From NCBI GenBank assembly GCA_963807425.1, contig CAWEBZ010000012.1:558001-622000 (forward strand): a stretch of DNA of 64,000 bases. Direction: 5' to 3'. This document shows, piece after piece, positions 8,941 through 17,273 of this stretch. Each line of letters opens with the position of its first letter. Position 1 is the first letter of the stretch. The position numbers and the translations under genes are program-made. Under the pieces are notes generated by a model. The model worked only from the letters and a program-made list of their open reading frames with translations, had not been told where the DNA came from and did no database searches. The DNA is from VRUE01 sp963807425 (GTDB lineage: Bacteria; Actinomycetota; Thermoleophilia; Solirubrobacterales; 70-9).

Positions 8941-9711
8941 CTAGCCGGAGCCGCGGGAGAGGAGCTCGTCGAGCGTGCCGCCGCTGAGCACTGATTGCGG
9001 TTGCTCGGCGACCACGTCCGACCCGGGAACAGCCTGCTCGTCGCGCCGCTTGATTAGCAGCCACTGAGCCTTTTCGCCGGGACGGGTTCGCTGCAGGGCG
9101 AAGCCGCCGCGCAGCTTCTCGCCGTGGAGGACGAAGACCGCATGGCCCCGCTCGAGCGCCTCCGGCCAGGCCACCCGCCCGCCCTGCTCGTAGCGACCGC
9201 GGTCCCAGACGATCACGCCGCCGTCGCCGATCTTTCCCTCGAAGTCGTTGTGGTCGAGCGAGTGGTCGGCGACCTGCACCGCGAGGCGCTTGACGGCGGG
9301 GTCCAGCGAGGGACCCTTCGGCACCGCCCACGAGCACATCACCCCGTCGACCTCCAAGCGCAGATCGAAGTGATGAGCAGTGGCGGCGTGCTCCTGGACG
9401 ACGAAGACGCCGGCACTGACGCCGCGGATCGCGAACTGCTCATGACCCTCCACTTTCACGCTCTCGACCTCGACGTCGGTGACGTGCGCGCCCCGCGGGC
9501 CCTCGCGGAGGAGCAAGACCAAGTCCTCGACCGCCCCCTCGAGACCCTCGGCGTGGACGAGCACCGAGCCGTCCTCCTCATTTCGAACCCAACCCAATGC
9601 CCCCAGCCGGTGCGCCCGGCTCACCACCGCTTCGCGAAACCCGACGCCCTGCACCTGACCGCGGACGACGGCACGCACCGCCGTCACGTCGGCATCCGCT
9701 CGCTTGGCCAT
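8941..9711 (-). CDS. Acylphosphatase - LigD-type 3'-phosphoesterase fusion
   Basis: 256-aa two-domain protein. Residues 10-97 are an acylphosphatase: VRGQVQGVGFREAV carries the catalytic Arg26, and LGWVRNEEDGSVLVHAEG carries Asn44. Residues ~101-225 match the 3'-phosphoesterase domain of bacterial NHEJ ligase D: FVVQEHAATAHHFDLRLE (candidate metal/catalytic His108, His114, Asp116), CSWAVPKGPSLDP, and ADHSLDHNDFEG (His150). The ligase and polymerase domains of LigD are absent and no ku gene is nearby. Stand-alone phosphoesterases exist; the acylphosphatase fusion is unusual to me. It ends one base from the convergent protease gene. Confidence 0.85.
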   Translation of the reverse strand: MAKRADADVTAVRAVVRGQVQGVGFREAVVSRAHRLGALGWVRNEEDGSVLVHAEGLEGAVEDLVLLLREGPRGAHVTDVEVESVKVEGHEQFAIRGVSAGVFVVQEHAATAHHFDLRLEVDGVMCSWAVPKGPSLDPAVKRLAVQVADHSLDHNDFEGKIGDGGVIVWDRGRYEQGGRVAWPEALERGHAVFVLHGEKLRGGFALQRTRPGEKAQWLLIKRRDEQAVPGSDVVAEQPQSVLSGGTLDELLSRGSG

Positions 9712-9731
9712 TCCCCAACTATTACCGAGTG

Positions 9732-10577
9732 CTACCGCTCGCAGCTGCGGACCGAGTCGAAGCCGGCGCCACCGCGACAGCGGTCGAAGCCGGATCCGCC
9801 ACGTAGGCGGTCGGCACCGCGGTTGCCCCTGAGCAGATCGGCGCCGGCGCCGCCCCTCAGTAGGTCCGGGCCGCCGCGGCCGAGCAGGCGATCCCTGCCG
9901 GCTCCGCCGAAGACGCGGTCGGCCGCGGAACCGGTGCCGATGTGGACGTCGCCACTTCCGGCGCAGACCAGGTCCCGGCCCGCCAGCGTGGCGATCGTGT
10001 CGTCGCCGCCGAGGGCGACGACGACATCGGGGCCGCTGGTGCCGAAGAGGATGTCGTCGCCGACCGTTCCGACGGTCGTGGCGGTGACGCCGCGGCAGGT
10101 GGGCGCGGGACCGATCACGCTGGTCGTCACCGTGGCTTTGTTGTTCGCCCCGACCGGGTCTTTCTGGTCCCCTTTGACCGAAGCGGTGTTATCGATCGAC
10201 CCGACTTTTCGCGGGACGACGACGAGAGTCACCGTCGGCGGACCGCCATAGTCGATGGTGGGGGAGCCGATGCTGCCGAGACTGCAGGTGACTTTTCTCC
10301 CCTTGCGCGCGCACTGACCCGAGGTCGCGGCGACGGAGACGAAGTCGACGCTCTTCGGAAGCTGGTCGGTGACGGTTACTCCGGTAGCGAGCTCGGGCCC
10401 GAGATTCTGCGCCGCAATCGTGTAGGTAAGGGTCGATCCGACATTGACCGGGTCGGGGCTATCGGTCTTGACGATCGCCAGGTCGGCCGCGTTGGCCGCC
10501 GTGGCGCCTGCGCCGACGAGAACGAGGGTGATGGTCAGCGCCGCTGCAAGAAGCCGGGTGTAGTGGGTCCGTCGCAT
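9732..10577 (-). CDS. Secreted DUF11 / RTX-like calcium-repeat protein
   Basis: 281-aa exported protein. A signal peptide (1-30, ending ANAADLA) is followed by a DUF11/CARDB-like beta-sandwich (about 31-150; LAIVKTDSPDPVNVGSTLTY and NLGPELATGVTVTD). The C-terminal ~110 residues are glycine/aspartate nonapeptide repeats (GGAGRDRLLG, GGPDLLRGGAGADLLRG) typical of RTX calcium-binding beta-rolls, here Arg-rich and degenerate, closing with RSCER. Probably a cell-surface or secreted structural protein. It is transcribed towards the phosphoesterase gene, 20 bases away. Confidence 0.8.
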   Translation of the reverse strand: MRRTHYTRLLAAALTITLVLVGAGATAANAADLAIVKTDSPDPVNVGSTLTYTIAAQNLGPELATGVTVTDQLPKSVDFVSVAATSGQCARKGRKVTCSLGSIGSPTIDYGGPPTVTLVVVPRKVGSIDNTASVKGDQKDPVGANNKATVTTSVIGPAPTCRGVTATTVGTVGDDILFGTSGPDVVVALGGDDTIATLAGRDLVCAGSGDVHIGTGSAADRVFGGAGRDRLLGRGGPDLLRGGAGADLLRGNRGADRLRGGSGFDRCRGGAGFDSVRSCER

Positions 10578-10709
10578 CTGGTGCTGAAACGCTCCGCCCA
10601 GGGAGACGTCAGGCTAAACCTGCCCTACCCCGCCGCCTTTCCCCCAAACCGCGCTCAGGCAAGCTCGCCGGCCTTGTGTCCGAGGAGCGTTTGCGCGATC
10701 CTGGGCGCG

Positions 10710-11624
10710 ATGACCGAGCTGAGGACCGTGCGGGTGGCCGCCGCGCAGGCGACCCCCGCGATCCTCGACGCGGAGGCGTCGATCGCGAAGGCGGCGGAGC
10801 TGATCGAGCTCGCCGCCGCCGACGGCGCCGAGCTGGTCGTCCTCCCAGAGGCTTTCGTGCCTCTCTACCCATCGCAGTCCTGGGCCGCCCCGGCGGCGTC
10901 GTTCTCCGGCTTCGACGAGCTCTGGGAGCGGCTCTGGAGCAACTCGGTCGACGTACCCGGCCCGCTGCTGGACGAGCTCGTAGCCGCCTGCGCTCGAACC
11001 GGAGCCCACTGTGCGATCGGCGTCAACGAGCGCGAGACGGAGCGGCCCGGAACGCTCTACAACACGCTCGTCCTGATCGGCCCCGAGGGGATCGTCTGGA
11101 AGCACCGCAAGCTGATGCCGACCCACCACGAGCGGCTCTTCCATGGGATCGGCGCCGGCGATGACCTGGTCGCCGCGAAGACGCCGCTGGGCACGATCGG
11201 TGGCTTGATCTGCTGGGAGAACCGGATGCCCCTCGCCCGCTACGCGATGTACAGGTCTGGGCCGCAGATCTGGGTCGCGCCGACCGCCGACGACACCGAC
11301 AGCTGGCTCGCCAGCATGCGCCACGTGGCGATCGAGTCCGGCGCCTTCGTCGTCTCCGCCCCGCAGTTCATCCCCCGCGCGGCCTTCCCCTCCGACTTTC
11401 CGGTCGATCTGCCCGACCGCGAGGTCTTCGGACGGGGAGGCGCGGCGATCATCGAGCCAACCTGGGGCGAGGTGATCGCCGGCCCGCTCTACGACGAAGA
11501 GGGAATCGTCAGCGCCGACTGCGACCTTCGCGACGGCCTCCGCGCCAAGCGCTGGTTCGACTCGGTCGGCCACTACAGCCGCGAGGACGTGCTTTCGTCC
11601 CACTCGGCCAAGCGACCGCGCTGA
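10710..11624 (+). CDS. Nitrilase / carbon-nitrogen hydrolase
   Basis: 304-aa cytosolic enzyme hydrolysing nitriles (or amides) with a Glu-Lys-Cys triad: Glu47 (VVLPEAFVP), Lys134 (KHRKLMPTHHER) and Cys168 (LICWENRMPLAR). The CWENxMPLAR and RKLMPTxxER contexts are those of true nitrilases rather than amidases. ATG 10710 gives the family's usual N-terminus (VRVAAAQATP); the frame is open further upstream but that part is antisense to the neighbouring gene. It converges on the DUF2182 gene with a 4-base gap. Confidence 0.9.
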   Translation: MTELRTVRVAAAQATPAILDAEASIAKAAELIELAAADGAELVVLPEAFVPLYPSQSWAAPAASFSGFDELWERLWSNSVDVPGPLLDELVAACARTGAHCAIGVNERETERPGTLYNTLVLIGPEGIVWKHRKLMPTHHERLFHGIGAGDDLVAAKTPLGTIGGLICWENRMPLARYAMYRSGPQIWVAPTADDTDSWLASMRHVAIESGAFVVSAPQFIPRAAFPSDFPVDLPDREVFGRGGAAIIEPTWGEVIAGPLYDEEGIVSADCDLRDGLRAKRWFDSVGHYSREDVLSSHSAKRPR

Positions 11625-11628
11625 AGCG

Positions 11629-12348
11629 TCAGGCGCCGCCTCCAACGTAGGTGAAGGCCGCCAGCGCCATGACCGCCAGCGCGCACCGGCGTAGGCGAGG
11701 CCTGCGCGCCAGCCGCTGCCAGGAGGAGATCGCGGTCGCGCCGACCATCAGCCCCCATCCGTGCCCGGGCACCATCGCCAGCATCAGTGGCCAGCACGCG
11801 CCAACGCACTGGCCCGCGTGGTACACGCCGTAGCGTGCGCAGGAAAGATCGGCCGCGCGGCCGCGCACCGCCAGAGAAAGCTCGCGGTGCGTCCCCTTGA
11901 CGAAGCGGGCGTCCCAGGCGGTCAGCTGCCAGGCGGCGCCGCAGAGGAGGACGATCGCACTGGCGGTCGTCGGCTCGATGGACAGGCGTGACCGAAGCAG
12001 CGACCAGAAGGCGATCGCCACCGCCCCGACCGCAATCCAGACCAGCAGATAGCAGGTGATGAATACAGCGGGAGCGCTGTAGCGGCGGCTCCAGAGGCTG
12101 ACCTGAGCGACCCCACGAAGCATCGGCAGGGTCGCGGGCAGCATCATCGCCATCACCATCGCGGCCCAGTGGGCGAGCGAGGTCGAATCGTCGTGATGGA
12201 TGTGGCTCTGCGCTTGCAGAGGTAAATCCTGGGTCAGGAAAAGAAGTGACCAGGCGAGCACGGCAAGCAGCGCCCAGGGCCACTCCGGTCGAAACCAGAG
12301 CAGGCGCCGCAGGTCGGCGGCGAGCGGCCGGGCGACGGTCGATTCCAT
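11629..12348 (-). CDS. DUF2182 integral membrane protein (predicted metal-binding)
   Basis: 239-aa membrane protein with about six hydrophobic segments. MVMAMMLPATLPMLRGV and YHAGQCVGACWPLMLAMVPGH are the two signature regions of DUF2182. A His-rich loop (SHIHHDDS) precedes the MAMM motif, and Met, Cys and His residues in the membrane core suggest a soft-metal site. Its ATG lies 10 bases after the tyrosinase stop, so the two form an operon. A role in copper supply to the tyrosinase is my inference from context; the family has no established function. Confidence 0.8.
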   Translation of the reverse strand: MESTVARPLAADLRRLLWFRPEWPWALLAVLAWSLLFLTQDLPLQAQSHIHHDDSTSLAHWAAMVMAMMLPATLPMLRGVAQVSLWSRRYSAPAVFITCYLLVWIAVGAVAIAFWSLLRSRLSIEPTTASAIVLLCGAAWQLTAWDARFVKGTHRELSLAVRGRAADLSCARYGVYHAGQCVGACWPLMLAMVPGHGWGLMVGATAISSWQRLARRPRLRRCALAVMALAAFTYVGGGA

Positions 12349-12358
12349 CCGGCCGGCG

Positions 12359-13837
12359 TTACTCGACGAAGAGGCTGACGCGCCCGATGACGACGCTGGG
12401 GACCGTGAGCTCCGCCTCATCCCTGGCGTCGACCCCGACGGGCGAGAAGGTGACGTCGAGGCGCTCCGGGTTCCAGCGCCCCTCGCTGCGCAGGCGCTTG
12501 ATCTGCTCGCTGACGTCGAACACGTAGTGCAGGCCGTGCGGCGCCTCCTCGTCCTCGTCGTCGAGCTGCGAGCTCTCGATGCCGAACAGCGAGATCGTCC
12601 CGACGCAGCTCTCACTCTCGGGTTCGGCCGCCTCGCCCTCGGGCAGGTTGAGGAAGACCCCGTAGAGGAGGCCGGGGTTTGCCTCGCCGTGCACGTTCTC
12701 GATGTTGAGGTAGGTCGCCGTGGGCCCCGCCTCGGCCTCCAGTGCGGCAGGACCGCTGGGAGGCGACACCTCGAGACTTGCGCCAGTTGTCTGGCCTTCC
12801 AGGGTGACCGACTCTTCACTCGCGCCGATCATCTCGGGCGGGTGCTCGGGATGTGCTTCGTCAGCCATCATCTCCGGTCTCCTTGGGGGAGCAGGGACGG
12901 GCGCCGGGCGTTTTGGAACCGGCAGGTGACTGTAGGTGTAGCCCAACTGCGCTTCGATGTCGAGGACGTCGCGCACCGCCATCCTCTGCGGCTGCCCGGC
13001 GCTGTCGACGAAGTCGAATTGCATCCCCAGCCAATCCGGGTCGGTCGGGTTCTGGCCGGGCGGATGCGAACCGGGATCGAGAAGCCATTCCTCCCAGAGC
13101 CGGTCGAGGTTGGCATGGTGGAGCCAGAAGATCGGGTCCAGCGCGGCGGTGCTGAAGCGGGACATGAATCCGCCTTCGCCACCGATCTGGGTGTGGACGG
13201 ACCCATGCGGTACGGCCTCCAGCACGCCCGCTCCGCGCCCTCCGGTCCCATGGTGGAAGAGTGGACTCGTTCGGCGACCGCCAAAGCCGCCCGTGGTACC
13301 CATCGCCGGGCGGGAGAAGACCGGCTCGGCCATCGCCGTCGTCGTCTGGACGGCGGCGTTGTTGAGCTCGTTGCCCCCATTGATATCGAGGGGGAATCGC
13401 TGGCGCTGTTTGATGAAGAGGGGATTACTGTCTCCGTCGGGAAGGAATTCCTCGCGAAAGGCGGGGGGAAGGGACTGGCTGCCGGCAACCACACTCGTCG
13501 TGTAGTTCCAGTATGGAAGTGCCCAATCTTCGTCCTCGATGTGCGAGCGGATGATCTGTTCGAACCAGTAGAGGTACATCCGGTGCCACGGCAGAAAGAA
13601 CCACGATGCGTGTTGACACTGGTCCTCGATCCTGCCGGGAACCGATTCGCCCCGCCGTTCGTGAATCGCAGCCTGATTGACCCAATTGGCGCCGTTGGCC
13701 GGTTCCGTCTGAGCCAACTCCTGCATCGACCTGACCGCACGGGCGTAGTCAAGCAGTGTCGAATCGCGCCACGGATCCTCCGAGTCGCCGAGCTCCCAAA
13801 CATCCTGGCGCACCCACGTCCCATTCATCGCTCCCAC
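12359..13837 (-). CDS. Tyrosinase-family copper oxidase
   Basis: 492-aa type-3 copper protein. CuA ligands can be read as His59 (AAIHERRG), His76 and His85 (QHASWFFLPWHRMYLYWFE); CuB as His211, His215 (PHGSVHTQIGG) and His240/241 (DPIFWLHHANLDRLWEEW). The C-terminal ~200 residues (from about 290) form an extra region with acidic stretches and beta-rich sequence (ATYLNIENVHGE), possibly a shielding or common tyrosinase C-terminal domain. No signal peptide is seen. Start is ATG at 13837 or the next ATG three codons on. No MelC1-type caddie protein is adjacent; instead a DUF2182 gene follows. Confidence 0.88.
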   Translation of the reverse strand: MGAMNGTWVRQDVWELGDSEDPWRDSTLLDYARAVRSMQELAQTEPANGANWVNQAAIHERRGESVPGRIEDQCQHASWFFLPWHRMYLYWFEQIIRSHIEDEDWALPYWNYTTSVVAGSQSLPPAFREEFLPDGDSNPLFIKQRQRFPLDINGGNELNNAAVQTTTAMAEPVFSRPAMGTTGGFGGRRTSPLFHHGTGGRGAGVLEAVPHGSVHTQIGGEGGFMSRFSTAALDPIFWLHHANLDRLWEEWLLDPGSHPPGQNPTDPDWLGMQFDFVDSAGQPQRMAVRDVLDIEAQLGYTYSHLPVPKRPAPVPAPPRRPEMMADEAHPEHPPEMIGASEESVTLEGQTTGASLEVSPPSGPAALEAEAGPTATYLNIENVHGEANPGLLYGVFLNLPEGEAAEPESESCVGTISLFGIESSQLDDEDEEAPHGLHYVFDVSEQIKRLRSEGRWNPERLDVTFSPVGVDARDEAELTVPSVVIGRVSLFVE

Positions 13838-13958
13838 CCTCCAATCAAAAATAAATTTGACTGTTCGATCCTATTGGAATGTTTGAGTTCGGCGACCAGC
13901 GTTCCTCGATCACCTCGCCTGGTGGGTTCCGAGGTCGACACCGGGGTAGAGAGACCGG

Positions 13959-14567
13959 ATGGGGCTCCCACTTGCAATCGGCGCTTTCGAATGGCTCGAG
14001 AACGCGATCGGGGGCGAGATCTGGACCTATCCGGCGATCGTCGCCGCGGTCGCCTTCGACTCGCTGCTTCCGGTGGCTCCCGGGGAGGCGGTGATGATCA
14101 CCGCCGGGGTCCTTGCGGCCAACGGCGACCTGAGCCCCGTCCTCGTCGTCTGCGCCGGGACCGTTGGCGGCTGTCTCGGCGACAACGCGTCCTACGGGCT
14201 CGGGGCATCGTTGGGACGCCGCGCCGAGCGCCGCTTCTTCACCTCGGAGCGAGCTCGCCAACGGCTCGCCTGGGCGCGCCGCCAGCTCCAGGAGCGCGGC
14301 GCGGTGATCATCGTCGTCGCCCGCTTCATCCCCGGGGGCCGCACCGCGACCACCTTCTCGGCCGGTCTGCTGGAGATGCCGTGGCGGCGGTTCCTCGCGA
14401 TCGACGCACTCGCCGCCGCGCTCTGGGCCACCTACATGACCCTGCTCGGTTATTTCGGCGGGTCGGCCTTCGAGGAGAGCCTCTGGAAGCCGATGCTCGC
14501 GGCCGGTCTCATCGCCGCCGCGGCGGCCGGCGGAGCGGAGCTGCTGAGGCGAGCCAGGCTCTCCTGA
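13959..14567 (+). CDS. DedA-family membrane protein
   Basis: 202-aa membrane protein of the DedA/SNARE-associated (VTT) family, linked to lipid flipping and envelope homeostasis. FIPGGRTATTFSAGLLEMPW near residue 125 is the family signature (F.R..P..R..), and a preceding SYGLGASLGRRAERR loop and four to five hydrophobic segments fit the fold. ATG 13959 is close to the family N-terminus (LENAIGGEIWTYPAIVAAV). An AT-rich spot around 13845-13880 between this gene and the divergent tyrosinase may hold promoters. Confidence 0.87.
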   Translation: MGLPLAIGAFEWLENAIGGEIWTYPAIVAAVAFDSLLPVAPGEAVMITAGVLAANGDLSPVLVVCAGTVGGCLGDNASYGLGASLGRRAERRFFTSERARQRLAWARRQLQERGAVIIVVARFIPGGRTATTFSAGLLEMPWRRFLAIDALAAALWATYMTLLGYFGGSAFEESLWKPMLAAGLIAAAAAGGAELLRRARLS

Positions 14568-14630
14568 CCGTGCGCCGGCGGGGAAGGACGAGAGACACCA
14601 CGGCGGGTACGCTGGCCTCCGCATGGTCGG

Positions 14631-16352
14631 ATGTCGGACATGGTGAGCGCCGAGGAAATCGGCGCGGTGGCTGGTCTTTGCGGCTCTCGCCGCCGCCGAG
14701 CGTGAGCGGCTTTCTCGCGTGGCGGCGGACATCAGCCTCGTGCCGGGCGAGTACGCCGCGCACGAGGGCGACGAGCGGGCGATCTTCGCCGTGCTCGACG
14801 GCCGCATCGAGGCGGTCAAGACGGTCGACGGGGTCGAGCGCGTCGTCGGCGAGCGCCACCCGGGGGACGTCTTCGGCGAGGTGCCGATCGTGCTCGGGAC
14901 GGTCTTCCCGGTCGGCTTCCGCGCCGCGGAGAGCGTCGCGCGTGATGCGGATCGAGGCCGCACGACTACCACGCCGTCGCCGCCGTCGTGCCGGACGTCG
15001 GCAAGGAGATCGGCAAGCTCGCCGGCCACCGGATGGGCGGCTCGCGCGGCCTCGAGGGCATCGCGGCTGCGCCCGCCGCCGCCGCGGGCGATCGTCGTCG
15101 GGCATCGCTGGGACGCGTCCTGCGCCGAGCTGCGGCGCTTCCTCGACCGCAACCAGATCACCTTCAACTGGCTGACACCCGGAGACGCCCGACGCGGCAG
15201 GCCAGTGGGGCGGCTCCGCTGCCCGCCGAAGAGGACTGGCCCGCGATCCGGGTCATCGACGGCAAGACCGCGGTCAAGCCCCACCTGCGCCGCGTGGCCG
15301 AGCTGCTCGGCGTCGACACCGAGCCGGGCGCCGCCGAGTACGACACGGTGATCGTCGGCGCCGGCCCGGCCGGGCTGGCCGCCGCCGTATACGGGGCGTC
15401 GGAGGGCCTGCGCACGATCGTGGTCGAGCGCGAGGCGCCCGGCGGCCAGGCCGGCACCTCCTCGCGGATCGAGAACTACCTCGGCTTCCCGTCGGGCGTC
15501 TCGGGGGACGAGCTGGCGAGCCGCGCGCTGCAGCAGGCGCGGCGGCTCGGCGCCGAGATCCTCGTCACCCGCTCGATCGGGCGGATCGACGCCGCCAACC
15601 GCGAGCTGCACCTCGACGCCGGCGACGTCCTGCGCGCGCGGACGATCATCCTCGCCTGCGGCGTCACCTGGCGGCACCTCGCGATCGAGGGCTTCGACCG
15701 CCTTGCCGGCAAGGGCATCTCCTACGGGGCGGCGCGCAGCGAGGCGCCCAACACGCACGGCCTCGACGTCCACATCATCGGCGCCGGCAACTCAGCCGGG
15801 CAGGCAGCCCTCTTCTTCTCCACCCACGCGAAGAGCGTGACCATCCTCTGCCGGGGCGACAGGCTCGAGAAGAGCATGTCGCGCTACCTGATCGACCAGC
15901 TCGCGACCCGTCCGAACATCGACGTGATGTTCGGAGCCGAGGTGGCGGCCGTGCACGGCGTCAACTCGCTCGAGGCGATCGACGTCCGCGACTCGGCCAC
16001 GCGGCGAGACGTCCCAGCTCGAGTCGGGCGGCCTGTTCATCTTCATCGGCGCCGACGCGGAGACGTCATGGCTGCCTCCGGAGATCGCCCTCGACCACCA
16101 CGGCTACGTGCTCACCGGCTCCGACATGCGGGCGGCGAGCACTGGGCGCTCGACCGCGACCCCTACCTCCTGGAGACGAGCGTCCCCGGAATCTTCGCCT
16201 GCGGCGACGTCCGCTTCGGCCCGGTCAAGCGCGTCGCCGCCGCCGTCGGCGAGGGCAGCATGGCGATCGCCTTCGTCCACCAGTACCTCAAGGGACTGGA
16301 CCTCGCCGACGGGGCGGCTCAGACCGCCGAGCCCACAACCTCGCCCGGGTAG
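14631..16352 (+). pseudogene. cNMP-binding / thioredoxin-reductase-like FAD oxidoreductase, frameshifted
   Basis: Joined across frames this is a ~550-aa protein: a start MSDMVSAEEIG, a cyclic-nucleotide-binding domain (LVPGEYAAHEGDERAIFAVL ... PGDVFGEVPIVLG), a glutaredoxin-like linker (IVVGHRWDASCAELRRFLD), then an FAD/NAD(P)H domain (VIVGAGPAGLAAAVYGASEG, GGQAGTSSRIENYLGFPSG, HIIGAGNSAGQAALFF, GIFACGDVR). The usual CxxC redox pair of thioredoxin reductase is replaced by GISYGAARSEA, as in other members of this fusion family. Frame changes occur near 14665, 14940, 15080, 15200, 16010 and 16135. So many small shifts with intact motifs suggest sequence errors. Confidence 0.8.
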
Positions 16353-16360
16353 CTACTCGA

Positions 16361-16861
16361 CTACTGGCCCGCCGCCCCCGAGTAGCGCAGCGATCCGGGG
16401 GTATCGAGGTGCTCACCGGTCTCCAGCAGGGTCTTCAGGCCCGAGAGGATCATCGGCCAGCCGCCGAAGAGTTCGGAATTGGCATTCTCATCGAGCTGAT
16501 CGTGGGTGACCGCGAGACGGCAGGAGTCGCCGACCGGTTCGATCTCCCAGGTCACGCGCGAGGTCCCTTCGCGCTGGACCTCCTCGCTCCACAGCGCGGT
16601 GAAGGTCTGCACCAGCCGGCGCGGCGGGTCGACCTCGACGTTCTCCCCCGAGGCGATGTCAATCACCCCCGGGACCGAGGCGCGGTACTCGGACCCCTGC
16701 GTCCAATCCGAGGCGGTCCCGACCCCGAAGCTGTACTTCTTCCTCATCTCCTCGTCGGTGATCGCCTCCCAGAGGCGCTCCGGCGTCGTCTTGATGTAGA
16801 TCTCGAACACGGTCATCGTGCCGCGCCCGCCAATCACGGTGTAGAGCTGCTCGTCATTCAT
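16361..16861 (-). CDS. SRPBCC (AHSA1-like) domain protein
   Basis: 166-aa protein of the START/Bet v1-like fold. YIKTTPERLWEAITDEEMRKKY is the canonical opening of AHSA1-type SRPBCC proteins, followed by the SASDW...GSEYR strand and TWEIEPVGDSCRLAVTHDQL. The family binds hydrophobic ligands; no ligand is known here. It overlaps the ArsR gene upstream by four bases (ATGA), the common ArsR-SRPBCC operon, so it is presumably controlled by that regulator. Confidence 0.88.
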   Translation of the reverse strand: MNDEQLYTVIGGRGTMTVFEIYIKTTPERLWEAITDEEMRKKYSFGVGTASDWTQGSEYRASVPGVIDIASGENVEVDPPRRLVQTFTALWSEEVQREGTSRVTWEIEPVGDSCRLAVTHDQLDENANSELFGGWPMILSGLKTLLETGEHLDTPGSLRYSGAAGQ

Positions 16862-17172
16862 CGTTCGTCCTCCTCGAGTTCGTGCTTCAGCTCACTGAGC
16901 GCCGAGGCCCAGGGCTCTGCGTACTTGCTCACCCAGCGGTCGTGGACGAGCCGAATCGGGACGGGGGTGAGGAAATGGAGCTTCTCGCGACCGTGCCTCT
17001 TGGTCGTCACCAGTCCCGCCTCCTCAAGCACCTTGAGGTGCTTCATGACGCCGAAGCGGGACATCGGCAACCGCTGCTCCAGGGCACTGAGCGTCTGACC
17101 GTCCTCCTCGAACAGGGTGTCGAGAAGAGCGCGACGTGTTGGATCTGCCAATGCCTTGAAGACCTCGTCCAC
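16858..17172 (-). CDS. ArsR-family winged-helix repressor
   Basis: About 104 aa. VFKALADPTRRALLDTLFEEDG is the classic ArsR N-terminus and MSRFGVMKHLKVLEEAGLV the recognition helix; a KLHFLTPVPIRLVHDRWV segment follows. No Cys metal site is visible, as is normal for the SRPBCC-linked subgroup. I place the start at GTG 17172 because the family begins right there; a longer frame from GTG 17202 would run through a palindrome that is better read as the operator. Cotranscribed with the SRPBCC gene. Confidence 0.85.
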   Translation of the reverse strand: MDEVFKALADPTRRALLDTLFEEDGQTLSALEQRLPMSRFGVMKHLKVLEEAGLVTTKRHGREKLHFLTPVPIRLVHDRWVSKYAEPWASALSELKHELEEDER

Positions 17173-17186
17173 GCCTAAGACTATAG

Positions 17187-17202
17187 GTGACCTTTTAGTC
17201 AC
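17187..17202. promoter_or_regulatory. Palindromic operator upstream of arsR-SRPBCC
   Basis: GTGACCTTTTAGTCAC is an inverted repeat (GTGAC, 6-bp spacer, GTCAC) 14 bases upstream of the proposed ArsR start, within a locally AT-richer stretch. Position and symmetry fit autorepression by the ArsR protein. Inference only. Confidence 0.5.
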
Positions 17203-17260
17203 ATGTCAACGGGATGTCCGTCTCTTTCCTGCAATGAATCGACTGCTATACCGATATAGA

Positions 17261-17266
17261 TATAAT
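17261..17266 (+). promoter_or_regulatory. -10 element TATAAT giving a leaderless transcript
   Basis: A perfect TATAAT ends 7 bases before the ATG at 17274, so transcription would start at or next to the start codon. TCGACT at 17239-17244 is a plausible weak -35 (16-bp spacing). The surrounding TATACCGATATAGATATA is repetitive and could be the binding site of the XRE-domain protein itself. Confidence 0.5.
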
Positions 17267-17273
17267 TTTCTCC

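Noticed and set aside
8941..9711. Possible bacterial NHEJ locus
   Set aside because: Only the phosphoesterase domain is present; no Ku, ligase or polymerase domain is found in the window.
12200..15175. Very long plus-strand open frame across tyrosinase, DedA and cNMP-reductase genes
   Set aside because: It is antisense or out of frame to recognised genes and has Arg/Pro-rich shadow composition with no motif.
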